NCBI RefSeq assembly: GCF_003335215.1 | Contig: NZ_QPGB01000005.1 | Coordinates: 124,001 to 188,000 of the forward strand | Reading direction: 5' to 3' | DNA length: 64,000 bases | Source of the DNA: Parvibium lacunae | GTDB lineage: Bacteria > Pseudomonadota > Gammaproteobacteria > Burkholderiales > Burkholderiaceae_D | Part shown: in pieces, positions 37,838 to 47,700 of the stretch | Layout of the letters: each line of letters begins with the position of its first letter | How positions within the stretch are numbered: position 1 is the first letter of the stretch | The notes under the pieces: model-generated | The model's input: the letters and a program-made list of their open reading frames with translations, nothing else | The model's database searches: none | Told to the model about the DNA's origin: nothing | Translations under genes and position numbers: made by a program

Positions 37838-38695
37838 TCAACCCGCCCGATAACGACCGGTCATCGCCAGTAGCCGTTGAATCCGCTCTTCGGTGGCAGG
37901 GTGGGTGCGAAACAAGCCACTAAGGCCACCGCCATGCAGGGGGTTAATGATCATCATTTGCGCTGTTTCTGGGTGCGCTTCTGCCGGGGTTAACGGCAAA
38001 CCTTGGGCATAACGTTCAATTTTGGCCAGCGCCTGTGCCAATGCCTCAGGATCACCGCAGATTTCTGCGCCCCCACGGTCTGCTTCAAACTCACGCGCAC
38101 GGGAAATCGCCATTTGAATCAAGGTAGCCGCCAATGGCGCCAAAATCATGACGGCAATCGAAGCAATGGGATTCACGGGCCGGCCATCACTATCGCGCCC
38201 GCCAAACATGACCGCAAAATTGGCCAACGCCGAAATAGCACCGGCCATCGTGGCCGAGATGGTCGAAATCAAAATATCCCGATGCTGCACATGGGCTAAC
38301 TCATGGGCCATGACACCCCGCAGTTCACGCTCACTCAATACCTGCATGATCCCCGTGGTTGCCGCTACTGCGGCATTTTCAGGATTACGCCCTGTCGCAA
38401 AGGCGTTAGGGGCATCTTCGTTAATCACATAAACTTTGGGCATTGGCAGGCCCGCACGCTGCGCCAGCTCACGCACCATGCCATAAAACTGCGGCGCACT
38501 GTGCTCATCGACTTCCTGCGCGTTATACATCTTGAGTACCATTTTGTCGGAAAACCAGTAGGAGAAGAAATTCATGCCCCCGGCAAACAACAAAGCAAGT
38601 AGCATCCCCTGCTGGCCGCCCAGCATGCCCCCGATCACCGCAAATAAAGCGGTAATGGCCGCCATCAACAAAAAGGTTTTTGTCCAGTTGAACAT
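37838..38695 (-). CDS. htpX: Membrane metalloprotease HtpX
   Basis: A 285-residue M48 protease that degrades damaged inner-membrane proteins. Two N-terminal helices are followed by the zinc motif HELAH in [16 protein letters not shown], two further hydrophobic segments, and the third zinc ligand region [11 protein letters not shown]. Length is normal. It leads a minus-strand run with the mipA-like gene and rsmB. Confidence 0.96.
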   Translation of the reverse strand: MFNWTKTFLLMAAITALFAVIGGMLGGQQGMLLALLFAGGMNFFSYWFSDKMVLKMYNAQEVDEHSAPQFYGMVRELAQRAGLPMPKVYVINEDAPNAFATGRNPENAAVAATTGIMQVLSERELRGVMAHELAHVQHRDILISTISATMAGAISALANFAVMFGGRDSDGRPVNPIASIAVMILAPLAATLIQMAISRAREFEADRGGAEICGDPEALAQALAKIERYAQGLPLTPAEAHPETAQMMIINPLHGGGLSGLFRTHPATEERIQRLLAMTGRYRAG

Positions 38696-38825
38696 AAGTC
38701 CCCCTACAATCCAGAAGCCTCTTAGATAAGGCTTAACTGAAAAAATTCAATCGCCCCACCATCTCATCACAAGGGGCAGCGGTAAAGCCGATAATCTATC
38801 CTAAATTTCCGGTATCCTGCACCCT

Positions 38826-39473
38826 ATGCGTACCTTACCTCACCTCTTTAATAAAAACCGTGACTGGGCAGAGCATGTGGAAGACAACATGCCCGGTTTC
38901 TTCAATGCCCTGGCCGAACAGCAACACCCTGAATACCTCTGGATCGGCTGCTCAGACAGCCGTGTGCCAGCTAATGAAATTGTGGGCCTGCTGCCTGGTG
39001 AGCTGTTTGTCCACCGGAATGTGGCCAATGTCGTTGTCCACACCGATATCAACTGTCTCTCCGTCATTCAATATGCTGTCGATATCCTCAAGATCAAACA
39101 TATTATTGTCTGCGGCCATTACGGCTGTGGCGGCGTTCGTGCTGCAATCGACAACCAATCTCACGGGCTGATCGATAATTGGCTGCGCCATATTCAAGAA
39201 ATCCGCCGCTCACACCATAAACAACTCAGCCCCATTTGCCAACATGAACACAAAGTGGACCGTCTGTGCGAGCTAAATGTAATGCGACAAGCGTTGAACG
39301 TCGGGCAAACCACCATCGTGCAAGATGCCTGGCGGCGCGCACAACCGCTCGAAGTGCATGCCTGGATTTATGGTATTTCTGACGGCTTGATCAAAGACCT
39401 CGGTCTCACGTTTGCCAATGCTGATGAACTGCAACGCCAAGAAGCCGCCTTTGCCGCCCTGCAATTGAGTTAA
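38826..39473 (+). CDS. can: Beta-class carbonic anhydrase
   Basis: A 215-residue zinc enzyme interconverting CO2 and bicarbonate. Zinc ligands and the Asp-Arg dyad are visible in WIGCSDSRVPANEI and the second pair in IIVCGHYGCGGVRAA. LFVHRNVANVV is the family motif between them. Its sequence and length resemble E. coli Can (CynT2). It stands alone on the plus strand, divergent from htpX. Confidence 0.95.
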   Translation: MRTLPHLFNKNRDWAEHVEDNMPGFFNALAEQQHPEYLWIGCSDSRVPANEIVGLLPGELFVHRNVANVVVHTDINCLSVIQYAVDILKIKHIIVCGHYGCGGVRAAIDNQSHGLIDNWLRHIQEIRRSHHKQLSPICQHEHKVDRLCELNVMRQALNVGQTTIVQDAWRRAQPLEVHAWIYGISDGLIKDLGLTFANADELQRQEAAFAALQLS

Positions 39474-39501
39474 TCTCGTCAACCTTCTGTACTGAACTCT
39501 G

Positions 39502-40257
39502 ATGATGACAATCGCCACCCCACGCTTGCCAACCCCCTTTCGTGCTGCTGTGCGTTGCCTGCGCCGCACGCTCATGCCGTGTCTCTTCGTGGCGCTGAAT
39601 TTACTGGCTATGGCGCCCCACACCGTCGCACAAGCCAACAGCCCAACCCTCGCAAGCGAAGAAGAAAAAACCATCTACGCACTGGGTTTACAGATTGCAC
39701 GCTCAATTTCTGTCTTTAATCTCAGCCCAGCAGAGCTAACGGTGCTCAGCGCTGGCATTAAAGATGGCGCCCTGGGTAACCCCCCAGCAGTATCGGTAGA
39801 AAGCTATGGCCCCAAAGTACAAATCCTCGCACAAAGCAGGCAAACCGCACGCGCAGCGAAAAATGCGGAGCATGGCAAAGCTTTCGCAGACAAAGCAGCT
39901 GCCGAGCGGGGTGCCGTTAAAACGGCATCAGGGTTGGTTTATATCCCGATCGTCGTGGGTAAAGGCGATCAACCCAACGCCAGCGATACCGTCAAGGTTC
40001 ACTACCGCGGCACCTTGATTGACGGTACCGAGTTCGATAGCTCCTACAAGCGTGGCGAAGCCGCCGAGTTTCCGCTCAATCAGGTGATTCCCTGCTGGAC
40101 TGAAGGCGTACAAACGATGAAAGTTGGCGGCAAAACCCGCTTGGTCTGCCCCGCTAAGTTAGCGTATGGTGAACGCGGAACCCCCAACATTCCCGGCGGC
40201 GCAACGCTGAATTTTGAAGTCGAATTGCTAGGTGTGATCCGCGCACCGAAGAAATAG
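39502..40257 (+). CDS. FKBP-type peptidyl-prolyl isomerase
   Basis: A 251-residue envelope protein with an N-terminal signal peptide ([18 protein letters not shown]), an FkpA-type N-terminal dimerisation helix region ([18 protein letters not shown]), a charged helix, and a C-terminal FKBP domain with [35 protein letters not shown] and [14 protein letters not shown]. It is a likely periplasmic folding helper. Two cysteines in the FKBP domain (IPCW, LVCP) are noted. It follows the carbonic anhydrase by 28 bases. Confidence 0.94.
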   Translation: MMTIATPRLPTPFRAAVRCLRRTLMPCLFVALNLLAMAPHTVAQANSPTLASEEEKTIYALGLQIARSISVFNLSPAELTVLSAGIKDGALGNPPAVSVESYGPKVQILAQSRQTARAAKNAEHGKAFADKAAAERGAVKTASGLVYIPIVVGKGDQPNASDTVKVHYRGTLIDGTEFDSSYKRGEAAEFPLNQVIPCWTEGVQTMKVGGKTRLVCPAKLAYGERGTPNIPGGATLNFEVELLGVIRAPKK

Positions 40258-40295
40258 GCGGGGGCCACTGCTGCCCTATCCCCGCGTTACATTTT
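40258..40295 (+). terminator. Weak terminator after FKBP gene
   Basis: GCGGGG and CCCCGC (40258-40263 and 40280-40285) can pair around a 16-base loop, with ATTTTT a few bases after. The spacing is poor, so this is a weak call. Confidence 0.4.
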
Positions 40296-40318
40296 TCTGG
40301 ACAATTAGCAACACATTA

Positions 40319-40336
40319 TGTACATTAATCTGTACA
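40319..40336 (+). promoter_or_regulatory. YefM-type operator: two TGTACA hexamers
   Basis: Two palindromic TGTACA sequences at 40319-40324 and 40331-40336 have centres 12 bp apart, just upstream of the yefM-like start. The E. coli yefM-yoeB operator is known to use TGTACA cores in neighbouring repeats with the same 12-bp centre spacing, so autorepression by the YefM-YoeB complex is likely here too. Confidence 0.82.
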
Positions 40337-40352
40337 TATATGGAGTGCTAAC

Positions 40353-40604
40353 ATGGATGCAATGACCTACACTGCGGTGCGCGCCAACCTCGCCAGTACG
40401 ATGGACAGAGTTTGTAACGATCATGAACCTTTGATTATTACCCGCAACGGCGATCAAGCCGTGGTGATGCTCTCGCTTGAAGACTATAAAGCGCTAGAAG
40501 AAACCGCCTACCTGCTGCGCACCCCTGCCAACGCTAAGCGCCTGCTCTCTGCCACCGCGCAACTGAACGCTGGAAAAGGCATTGAACGGAAATTGACCGA
40601 ATGA
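40353..40604 (+). CDS. yefM: YefM-family antitoxin
   Basis: An 83-residue Phd/YefM antitoxin. The N-terminal DNA-binding half is typical (MDAMTYTAVRANLASTMDRV; PLIITRNGDQAVVMLSLEDY), and the C-terminal toxin-wrapping tail has YLLRTPANAKRLLSA. GGAG precedes the start. The stop overlaps the toxin start by four bases. It should both neutralise YoeB and repress the operon through the paired TGTACA sites upstream. Confidence 0.95.
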   Translation: MDAMTYTAVRANLASTMDRVCNDHEPLIITRNGDQAVVMLSLEDYKALEETAYLLRTPANAKRLLSATAQLNAGKGIERKLTE

Positions 40605-40855
40605 GGCTCATTTTTGCCGATGAAGCATGGGAAGATTATCTGTACTGGCAAAAGCAAGATAAAAGTTTGGTCGAGCGAATCAACAAACTGATTCAGGAAA
40701 CCCAGCGCGACCCCTACGCCGGGATTGGCAAACCCGAAGCCTTGAAGCATGCCCTAAGCGGCTTTTGGTCACGCCGCATTACCGATGAACACCGCATGGT
40801 GTACCGCGTGGAAGGTGATGATTTGCTGATTGCGCAGTTGCGGTTTCATTATTGA
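40601..40855 (+). CDS. yoeB: YoeB-family mRNA interferase toxin
   Basis: An 84-residue RelE-superfamily ribosome-dependent endoribonuclease that cleaves mRNA at the A site. The YoeB signature is complete: FADEAWEDYLYWQKQDK at the start, GIGKPEALKHALSGFWSRRI (containing the catalytic glutamate and arginine) and ITDEHRMVYRV with the histidine, ending in the conserved LRFHY. All expected active-site residues are visible, so the toxin looks functional. Confidence 0.96.
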   Translation: MRLIFADEAWEDYLYWQKQDKSLVERINKLIQETQRDPYAGIGKPEALKHALSGFWSRRITDEHRMVYRVEGDDLLIAQLRFHY

Positions 40856-40965
40856 ATTGCCTAATAAGCGCAATTAGCTTAGCGGCTTAATATGCGGCGC
40901 GCCAAGTAGATGGCACGATGGTCTGGTGACCTGTGATGCATGCAAATAATGCGAAATTGGTCCCT

Positions 40966-41457
40966 TTAGCGGTTAGCTGCACCTTCAACAGTCTGCTTGA
41001 CTGAGGACTGAGATTTTATGTCGGCTATACATAACGCGTTTGCAGTATTAGCGGCATTTTGAAGCGCAAGAAATGATGCAAAAGATAAAATTGACGAACT
41101 TCCAAAGACGGCTAGCTGAAATAGTTTCGGGAGAAACACCCCTGATGCCATTACAAAGGATAAAAGTACCAGTAGAAAAATTGCCATCAATAAAAAATTT
41201 ATTGATTGAAGGCGAAATCTAATCTCTCGGGCGAGTTCAATATCTCTAATTCGGTCATTCTCGCTAATACCTTCAATGCGAGTTTCCCATGCGGCCTTGC
41301 TTGCTTGGGATTTGTCACGCCACCATGAAAATGTCCTAGCCGCTATGGTGTCTAATTTAGACTTGATGTAGGCAGACAGGAGATTTATTAATATTCCCGC
41401 AACTACGACACTTACCCACCAGACCGGCTTAGATAGCTCTGTAATTATCTCGTTCAA
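40966..41457 (-). CDS. Unknown membrane protein
   Basis: I do not recognise this 163-residue protein. It has an N-terminal helix (WVSVVVAGILINLLSAYI), a charged region (SWWRDKSQASKAAWETRIEG) and two further helices (FLLMAIFLLVLLSFVMASGVF and FGSSSILSFASFLALQ). The start is a TTG at 41457 with GGAAG six bases upstream. Its base composition looks more A+T-rich than the neighbours, and it lies between a toxin-antitoxin pair and rpoH, so it may be an accessory or acquired gene. Confidence 0.62.
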   Translation of the reverse strand: MNEIITELSKPVWWVSVVVAGILINLLSAYIKSKLDTIAARTFSWWRDKSQASKAAWETRIEGISENDRIRDIELAREIRFRLQSINFLLMAIFLLVLLSFVMASGVFLPKLFQLAVFGSSSILSFASFLALQNAANTANALCIADIKSQSSVKQTVEGAANR

Positions 41458-41608
41458 TTGAAACTTCCGAAATTGTAAGGCGCGATACGCACTTTTTTAG
41501 GCGCATATTTGTTTTGTTGATTGGCATACAGCATCGTAATAATATCTCAAGCCACTATCGCACGCAAATTAAGCAGCCCGATCCTATTACATTCATTAAC
41601 ACAAGCCA

Positions 41609-41635
41609 TTAGCACTCCTTCCAAGAGAGTGCTAA
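41609..41635 (+). promoter_or_regulatory. CIRCE element (HrcA operator) upstream of rpoH
   Basis: The sequence TTAGCACTC-N9-GAGTGCTAA is a perfect match to the CIRCE consensus, the operator of the heat-shock repressor HrcA. A TATAAT -10-like box follows directly at 41636-41641, so HrcA binding would block the rpoH promoter. The start codon is 54 bases further on, with AGGAG before it. Confidence 0.95.
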
Positions 41636-41688
41636 TATAATCCTATTCTTGTTTTTAACCCCTTCGGAACCCTTCAGGAGAGCGAGTT

Positions 41689-42594
41689 ATGTCCGTTGCC
41701 ACTGCTGGTCATGCTTTAGTCTTGGCGCCTAGCCATAGCTTGGCGTTTCCGCAACCAGGTTCAATGGGGAGCATTGAGGCGTATATCAGCGCTATTAATC
41801 GTTTTCCGCTGCTAAGCGCCGAGGAAGAGCTGGATTTAGCCACTCGCCTGCACGATCATCAAGACCTGGATGCCGCCCGCCAACTGGTGCTCTCGCACCT
41901 ACGACTGGTGGTGTCGGTAGCCCGCCAGTATCTGGGTTACGGCCTACCGCATGGGGACCTGATTCAAGAGGGCAATGTGGGCCTGATGAAGGCCGTCAAG
42001 CGCTTTGACCCAACGCGAGGGGTGCGCTTGGTGTCGTTTGCCTTGCATTGGATCAAGGCTGAAATCCATGAATACATCTTGAAAAACTGGCGGCTCGCCA
42101 AGGTTGCCACCACCAAGGCACAGCGTAAGCTTTTCTTTAATCTGCGTTCGATGAAACAGGCCTTAGCCCAGGAAAACACCCTCACACCGCAGCAGGTCGC
42201 GCATATTGCGCAAGAATTAAACGTTAAGCCAGAAGAAGTGGTTGAGATGGAACGGCGCATGGCCAACCATGACGTGACGCTTGAACCCAGCCACGATGAT
42301 GAAGAAAGCTATGGCCCAAGTCATTGGTTAACCAATGACACCCACCAACCCACCGAAATTTTAATCGCGCGGGAACAAGACAAACTCCACGGTGAAGGCC
42401 TCCTGGCTGCGCTGGAGACATTGGATGAGCGCAGCCGCCGTATCGTTGAGGCACGCTGGTTGCAAGATGATGCACAGGCTAACGCGACTTTGCATGATCT
42501 GGCAGCGGAGTTTGGGGTGTCGGCTGAGCGCATTCGCCAAATTGAAGTCAAAGCCATGCAAAAAATGAAACAGGCCCTGCTGGCTTATCAGTAA
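41689..42594 (+). CDS. rpoH: RNA polymerase sigma-32 (heat-shock sigma factor)
   Basis: A 301-residue sigma-70 family protein. Region 2 contains LVLSHLRLVVSVARQYLGYG, LPHGDLIQEGNVGLMKAVKRFDP and LVSFALHWIKAEIHEYIL. The RpoH box is QRKLFFNLRSMKQ, which separates sigma-32 from other sigma factors. Region 4 ends with LAAEFGVSAERIRQIEVKAM. Length is normal. Transcription is probably under HrcA control through the upstream CIRCE element. Confidence 0.97.
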   Translation: MSVATAGHALVLAPSHSLAFPQPGSMGSIEAYISAINRFPLLSAEEELDLATRLHDHQDLDAARQLVLSHLRLVVSVARQYLGYGLPHGDLIQEGNVGLMKAVKRFDPTRGVRLVSFALHWIKAEIHEYILKNWRLAKVATTKAQRKLFFNLRSMKQALAQENTLTPQQVAHIAQELNVKPEEVVEMERRMANHDVTLEPSHDDEESYGPSHWLTNDTHQPTEILIAREQDKLHGEGLLAALETLDERSRRIVEARWLQDDAQANATLHDLAAEFGVSAERIRQIEVKAMQKMKQALLAYQ

Positions 42595-42623
42595 GTAGGC
42601 TCGCTCCCCAATTACTTTCACCC

Positions 42624-42646
42624 ACGCCGCCGCAGCGGCGTTTTTT
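42624..42646 (+). terminator. Terminator after rpoH
   Basis: Stem ACGCCGC/GCGGCGT with loop CGCA and a run of six Ts. It lies between rpoH and the convergent acrR gene; the T-run is only on the rpoH side. Confidence 0.9.
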
Positions 42647-42655
42647 ATGGCTGCT

Positions 42656-43294
42656 TTATTTGGCCTTGGCTTTAATGGGTGGGGCTAAGCGCAAACCGGC
42701 CAAAAAAAGATCAATCATCGCGGGCGCATGCTGCCGCAGTGAAAAACCTTTGGGCTCGAGTAACCACTGGTGCATCAACCCGACCAAATACGCGTGATGC
42801 GCTTGCATCGCTAATTGCGTATCGGTCTCTGGGGGTAGCTGCGCACTGGCTACTGCTGCTTTAAAGATTTTTTCTAGCTGGTTGAGACATTTGCGCCGAC
42901 TCTCGCGCTCGGTGACAAAAAAAGCAAACTCATCATTTTTTTCACAATGATGGTAAATGATTTCAAACACCCGGCGCTGACGCGAATCTTGGGTGATGAT
43001 CGTCAAAATGTGCAGTGATATTTCCCGAATTTGCGCCAGAGGATCAAGGCCAGAACGCTGATCCATTTCAGCCAACAGCAGCTCCATCGGCAAAAAAGCA
43101 CGATCACATAAGCCATGCAGTAAGGCTTTTTTATCAGTGAAATGCCAATACAGTGCGCCCCGCGTGACGCCAGCGTGCTGCGCAACCTGTGCCAGCGTGG
43201 TGCGCGCAACCCCTTGCGCACAAAACAACTGCTCTGCAGCATCTAGCAACTTATGATAGGTCACTTCTGCTTCGGCTTTGGTTTTTCTCGCCAT
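42656..43294 (-). CDS. acrR: AcrR/TtgR-type TetR repressor
   Basis: A 212-residue TetR-family repressor of RND pump genes. The N-terminal helix-turn-helix is textbook: LLDAAEQLFCAQGVARTTLA, VAQHAGVTRGALYWHFTDKK. The C-terminal ligand domain has the AcrR-like length and IYHHCEKNDEFAFF. It is divergent from acrA with an AcrR-box-like palindrome between them, so it should repress both itself and the pump and be released by drug binding. Confidence 0.94.
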   Translation of the reverse strand: MARKTKAEAEVTYHKLLDAAEQLFCAQGVARTTLAQVAQHAGVTRGALYWHFTDKKALLHGLCDRAFLPMELLLAEMDQRSGLDPLAQIREISLHILTIITQDSRQRRVFEIIYHHCEKNDEFAFFVTERESRRKCLNQLEKIFKAAVASAQLPPETDTQLAMQAHHAYLVGLMHQWLLEPKGFSLRQHAPAMIDLFLAGLRLAPPIKAKAK

Positions 43295-43340
43295 AGGAGG
43301 GAATCAAATCAAAGAAATAGATTATGCCAAAAAAATGAAA

Positions 43341-43364
43341 TATACATACAAGCATGTATGTATA
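43341..43364. promoter_or_regulatory. AcrR-box-like palindrome
   Basis: A perfect 10-bp inverted repeat, TATACATACA and TGTATGTATA, with a 4-base spacer AGCA, lies midway between the divergent acrR and acrA genes. Its half-sites contain TACATACA/TGTATGTA, identical to the half-sites of the E. coli AcrR box, though the spacer there is longer. Confidence 0.88.
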
Positions 43365-43400
43365 TAATCAGTCACCTGCTCACTTTAATCGACCCTAATA

Positions 43401-44678
43401 ATGACTTCCCTTTTCGCTCGCTTTAGTCTGACACGTCCATATTCAATGCCCCGTCTTGCGCTTGCGCTGATATCGCTGGCTGGCTTAGCCCTTTCCGGCT
43501 GCCAACCTTCGGCAGAAAAAAATACGGCAGGCGGGGCAGGCAAAGGGGGTATGCCGCCGCCCGAAGTCAGCGTGGTAACGCTGGCCCCCAAAGACATTGC
43601 CTTTAGTTTTGAATATGCCGGGCAGACAGCGGGTTACCGCGAAACCGAAGTGCGAGCGCGTGTGAATGGCATTTTGGAACAACGCCTGTTTGAAGAAGGC
43701 AGCAAAGTGAAAGCGGGAACCATTCTATTTCAGATTGACCCGGTGCCGTATCAAACCCAACTCAATGCTGCCGAAGCCGCTGCGGGGGTGGCAGAGGCCA
43801 AATACAACCAGACCAAGCGTGAGTTAGCGCGGCTCGCGCCCTTGGTGGCGGAAAAAGCGATTAGTCAAAAAGAGTTCGACGACAGCAGGTCTGCCTTTGA
43901 AAGCGCCGAGGCGAGTTTGAAACAAGCCCGCGCGCAAGTGAATGAAGCCAAATTAAATTTGAGCTATACCCGTGTGGTTGCGCCAATTGACGGCGTGACC
44001 GGCGTTGCCGCCAAAGCCAATGGCAGCTTGGTGAGCGCGAGCGATAACCTGCTCACCACGCTGGTACAAACTGATCCCATGTATGTGAATTTCAGCTTGC
44101 CTGAGGCCGACTACCTGCGTATTACCCAAGCGCAACAGCAAGGGCAAGTGAGCATTCCCAGCAACAACAGTAAAGGTAATGCCGGGTTAGGCTTTGAGAT
44201 CGACATCAAACTGGCCGATGGATCACTCTACCCCGGCCAGGGCAAGCTGACATTTGTGAGCGCCAAGGTCAATCCCAACAATGGAGGTTTCGATGCACGG
44301 GCACAGCTGGCTAATTCAGAAAACCGCCTGCGCCCTGGGCAGTTTGTGCGCGTGATACTACGTGGTGCAGCGCGTAAGCAAGCGCTGGCGATTCCGCAGC
44401 GTGCGGTGATTGATGGCCCCATGGGCAAAATGGTGTTTATCGTCGATCAAGACAACAAACTCGCGCCTCGCCCCGTCAAGCTGGATGGCTGGGGCAATGG
44501 TGAGTGGGTCGTCACCCAAGGTTTACAAGCCGGTGACCGTGTGATGGTGGAAGGCGTGATTAAGGCACACAACCCCGGTATGGTCGTCAAGCCCGTGGAT
44601 TTTGATCCGAATGCGCCAGCCAAAGGGCCTGGTGCAGAAGCCAATAAAGCGCCCGCTGCCCCTAAAAAGCCTGAATAA
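43401..44678 (+). CDS. acrA: RND efflux periplasmic adaptor (AcrA/MexA type)
   Basis: A membrane fusion lipoprotein of up to 425 residues, with lipobox ALSGC. It shows the adaptor layout: beta-barrel and lipoyl parts (YRETEVRARVNGILEQRLF; VKAGTILFQIDPVPYQ), a helical hairpin (residues ~110-180), the second lipoyl half (SYTRVVAPIDGVTG) and the membrane-proximal domain (IPQRAVIDGPMG...). Start codons at 43401 and 43446 both give a lipoprotein signal; neither has a clear ribosome site. It is followed by acrB after 107 bases. Confidence 0.95.
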   Translation: MTSLFARFSLTRPYSMPRLALALISLAGLALSGCQPSAEKNTAGGAGKGGMPPPEVSVVTLAPKDIAFSFEYAGQTAGYRETEVRARVNGILEQRLFEEGSKVKAGTILFQIDPVPYQTQLNAAEAAAGVAEAKYNQTKRELARLAPLVAEKAISQKEFDDSRSAFESAEASLKQARAQVNEAKLNLSYTRVVAPIDGVTGVAAKANGSLVSASDNLLTTLVQTDPMYVNFSLPEADYLRITQAQQQGQVSIPSNNSKGNAGLGFEIDIKLADGSLYPGQGKLTFVSAKVNPNNGGFDARAQLANSENRLRPGQFVRVILRGAARKQALAIPQRAVIDGPMGKMVFIVDQDNKLAPRPVKLDGWGNGEWVVTQGLQAGDRVMVEGVIKAHNPGMVVKPVDFDPNAPAKGPGAEANKAPAAPKKPE

Positions 44679-44734
44679 ATTTGATTGCTCGTCATGCGCG
44701 CGCATAGACACCAACGCATGCACAGCTAAGTGGA

Positions 44735-44765
44735 CAACTAAGCAACTAGGCAACAAGCAACTAAG
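44735..44765 (+). repeat. Short tandem repeat in the acrA-acrB gap
   Basis: Four imperfect units, CAACTAAG, CAACTAGG, CAACAAG and CAACTAAG, run head to tail between acrA and acrB. No function is evident; it is a possible slippage site that would alter the acrA-acrB spacing. Confidence 0.7.
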
Positions 44766-44785
44766 CGCGCCATCAAGGAATCGTT

Positions 44786-47700
44786 ATGTTTTCAAAATTT
44801 TTTATAGAACGCCCGATTTTTGCGAGCGTACTCTCGATGCTGCTAGTGCTGGCGGGCTTGGCCTCGCTGCGCGTGCTGCCGATTTCACGTTACCCCGAAA
44901 TTTCGCCGCCCGTGGTCAACGTCACCACCTTTTACCCCGGTGCCTCTGCCGAGGTGGTAGAGCGCACCGTCGCGGCGCCGATTGAAGAGCAGATTAACGG
45001 CGTGGAAAACATGCTGTATATGGAATCCACTTCTTCTGCGGATGGCCGCGTCTCGATTAACGTCACCTTTGAAGTGGGTACGGATCTGGATATTGCGACA
45101 GTGAACGTGAACAACCGCGTGCGCCAAGCCGATGCCAAGCTACCGCAAGAAGTACGCCGGCAAGGGGTCACGGTTTCTAAAGGGTCGTCCAATTTCTTAG
45201 TGGTAGCCGCACTGTACTCCACCGACAATCGTTACGACGCGCTCTACCTTTCTAACTACGCGACACAAAACATCTTAGACCCGCTCAAACGGATTACCGG
45301 CACCACCAACGTGCAGATTTTTGGGGCCAAAGATTACGCGATGCGGATTTGGCTGCGGCCCGACCGCATGGCACAGCTCGGTGTGACCGTAACGGACGTG
45401 GCGAATGCGATTGGGGAGCAGAATGCCCAATATGCCGCCGGTAAGATTGGTGCGCCGCCTAACAATAGCGAGGAGTTGACGCTCACCGTCACCGCACGCG
45501 GGCGCTTGCTCGAACCAGAACAGTTCGCCAATATCATCGTCAAAGCCACGCCCGGCGGCGGCACGATTCGAGTAAAAGATGTGGCGCGGGTTGAACTGGG
45601 CTCGAAAGATTACAACTTAAACGCACGGGCGAATGGCCATCCCTCCGCCGCGATTGGGGTGTTCTTGCAAAGCGGGGCAAACGCGCTGGAAGTGCGTGCG
45701 GCCGTTGAGCAAACGCTCAAGGATCTCGCCTCGCGCTTTCCCGAAGGCATGACCTACAGCACGCCGTACGACACCACCCCCTTCGTAAAAGAATCGATTC
45801 GCGAAGTATTAAAAACATTGGCCGAGGCGATGGTGCTGGTGTTTATTGTGGTGTACGTGTTTCTGCAAAGCTGGCGCGCCACCATCATCCCCACCTTAGC
45901 CGTGCCTGTCTCGCTCATCGGCACGATGGCGGGCTTGCATTTGCTCGGCTACAGCCTCAATACGCTCACCCTGTTTGGCATGGTGCTGGCGATTGGGATT
46001 GTGGTGGACGACGCGATTGTGGTGCTGGAAAACGTGGAGCGTCTGATCAATGAAGAAGGGCTGAACACCCATGATGCGGCGATTAAGGCCATGCAGGAAG
46101 TGACGGGGCCGGTGGTCGCGATTGTGCTGGTGTTGGTCGCCGCGTTTGGACCGATTGGTTTCTTGGGCGGGCTGGCGGGTGAACTCTACCGCCAATTTGC
46201 CGTGACGATTTCGATTGCGGTGGTGCTCTCCGGTTTGGTCGCGCTGACGCTCACGCCCGCACTGTGTGCGCTCTTTCTCAAACCCGGTGCCGAAGAACAC
46301 AACCGCTTTTTTACTTGGTTTAATGGGGTGTTTAGCCGCATGACCAAAGGCTATACCAATGGCGTCACCTTCTTCCTCAAGCGCGCCGGGCTGGGCGTCA
46401 GCCTCTTTGCGGCGATGATTCTCGCCACCGGCCTGCTGTGGAAAATGGTGCCGCGTGGCTTGGTGCCCGATGAAGATCAGGGCTACTTTATTGGCGCAGC
46501 GATTTTGCCGGAAGGCAGCTCGCTCGCCCGCACCGATGCAATGGTGAAAAAGATGGAAGATGCGGTGAGCAGCAACCCCAACATCGACACCACCTTTGCG
46601 CTGGTTGGCTTGGACTTCTTAGGTGGCGGCGGTTTGAAATCGTCTTCCGCCACCATGTTCTTCCCGCTCAAGCCGTGGGAAGAGCGCGCCCAGTCAGCGA
46701 AGGAATTGGTCGGTGAAAGTTTCTTCAAAACCGGCAACATCCGCGAAGGCTTACCGCTGTTCTTTAGCCCGCCCGCCATTCAAGGCTTGGGGCAAACCGG
46801 TGGCTTTGAGTTTTATCTGCAAAACAAAGGTGAAGGCGGTGTGAAGCGTTTGGCGCAAATCCTCCCCGCGTTTTTGGAAGAGGCCAACAAACAGCCGGAA
46901 CTGGCCGGTGTGAAAACACTATTCCAAGCCAATTCCCCGCAGCTGTTTGTGGATGTGGATAACGAAAAAGCCCGCTCGATGGGCGTGCCCTTGGCCGACA
47001 TTTACAATACGCTCGCCGCCACACTGGGCAGCTACTATGTGAACGACTTCAACAAAAATGGCCGCATCTACACCGTGCAAATGCAGGCCGAAGGCGAGTT
47101 CCGCTCCAAGCCGGAAGACATTGGCAATCTCTTTGTGCGTGCGACTGCGGGCAGCAATGCGGGCAAGATGATTCCGATCCGCGCCCTCGCCGATGTACGC
47201 TTTGTGACCGGGCCGGATTCGGTACCGCGCTTTAACGCCCTGCCCGCCATCAAACTCCTCGGCGAAGCCAAGCCCGGCTATAGCTCGGGGCAAGCGATTG
47301 CGGCGATGGAACGTGTGGCCAAAACCGCGTTGCCGAGCGATGTAGGCTATGACTGGGGCGGCGCGTCCTTCCAAGAAAAACGCAGCAGCAATGCGGGCGG
47401 CTTGGCCTTAGGCGCGGGCGTGTTGATGATCTTCCTGATTCTCGCCGCACAGTATGAAAAATGGTCGTTGCCCTTCTCCGTGTTGTTGGCCATGCCGTTC
47501 GGGATTTTTGGGGCGCTGCTCGCGGTGTTCCTGCGTCACTTCAACAACGACGTGTATTTCCAGATTGGATTGGTCACCTTGCTCGGCCTCTCCGCCAAAA
47601 ACGCGATCTTGATTGTGGAGTTTGCGGTCTACAAAATGCAGGAAGGGTATCGCCCTGTGGCTGCTGCCTTGGAGGCTGCACGCTTGCGCTTCCGCCCGAT

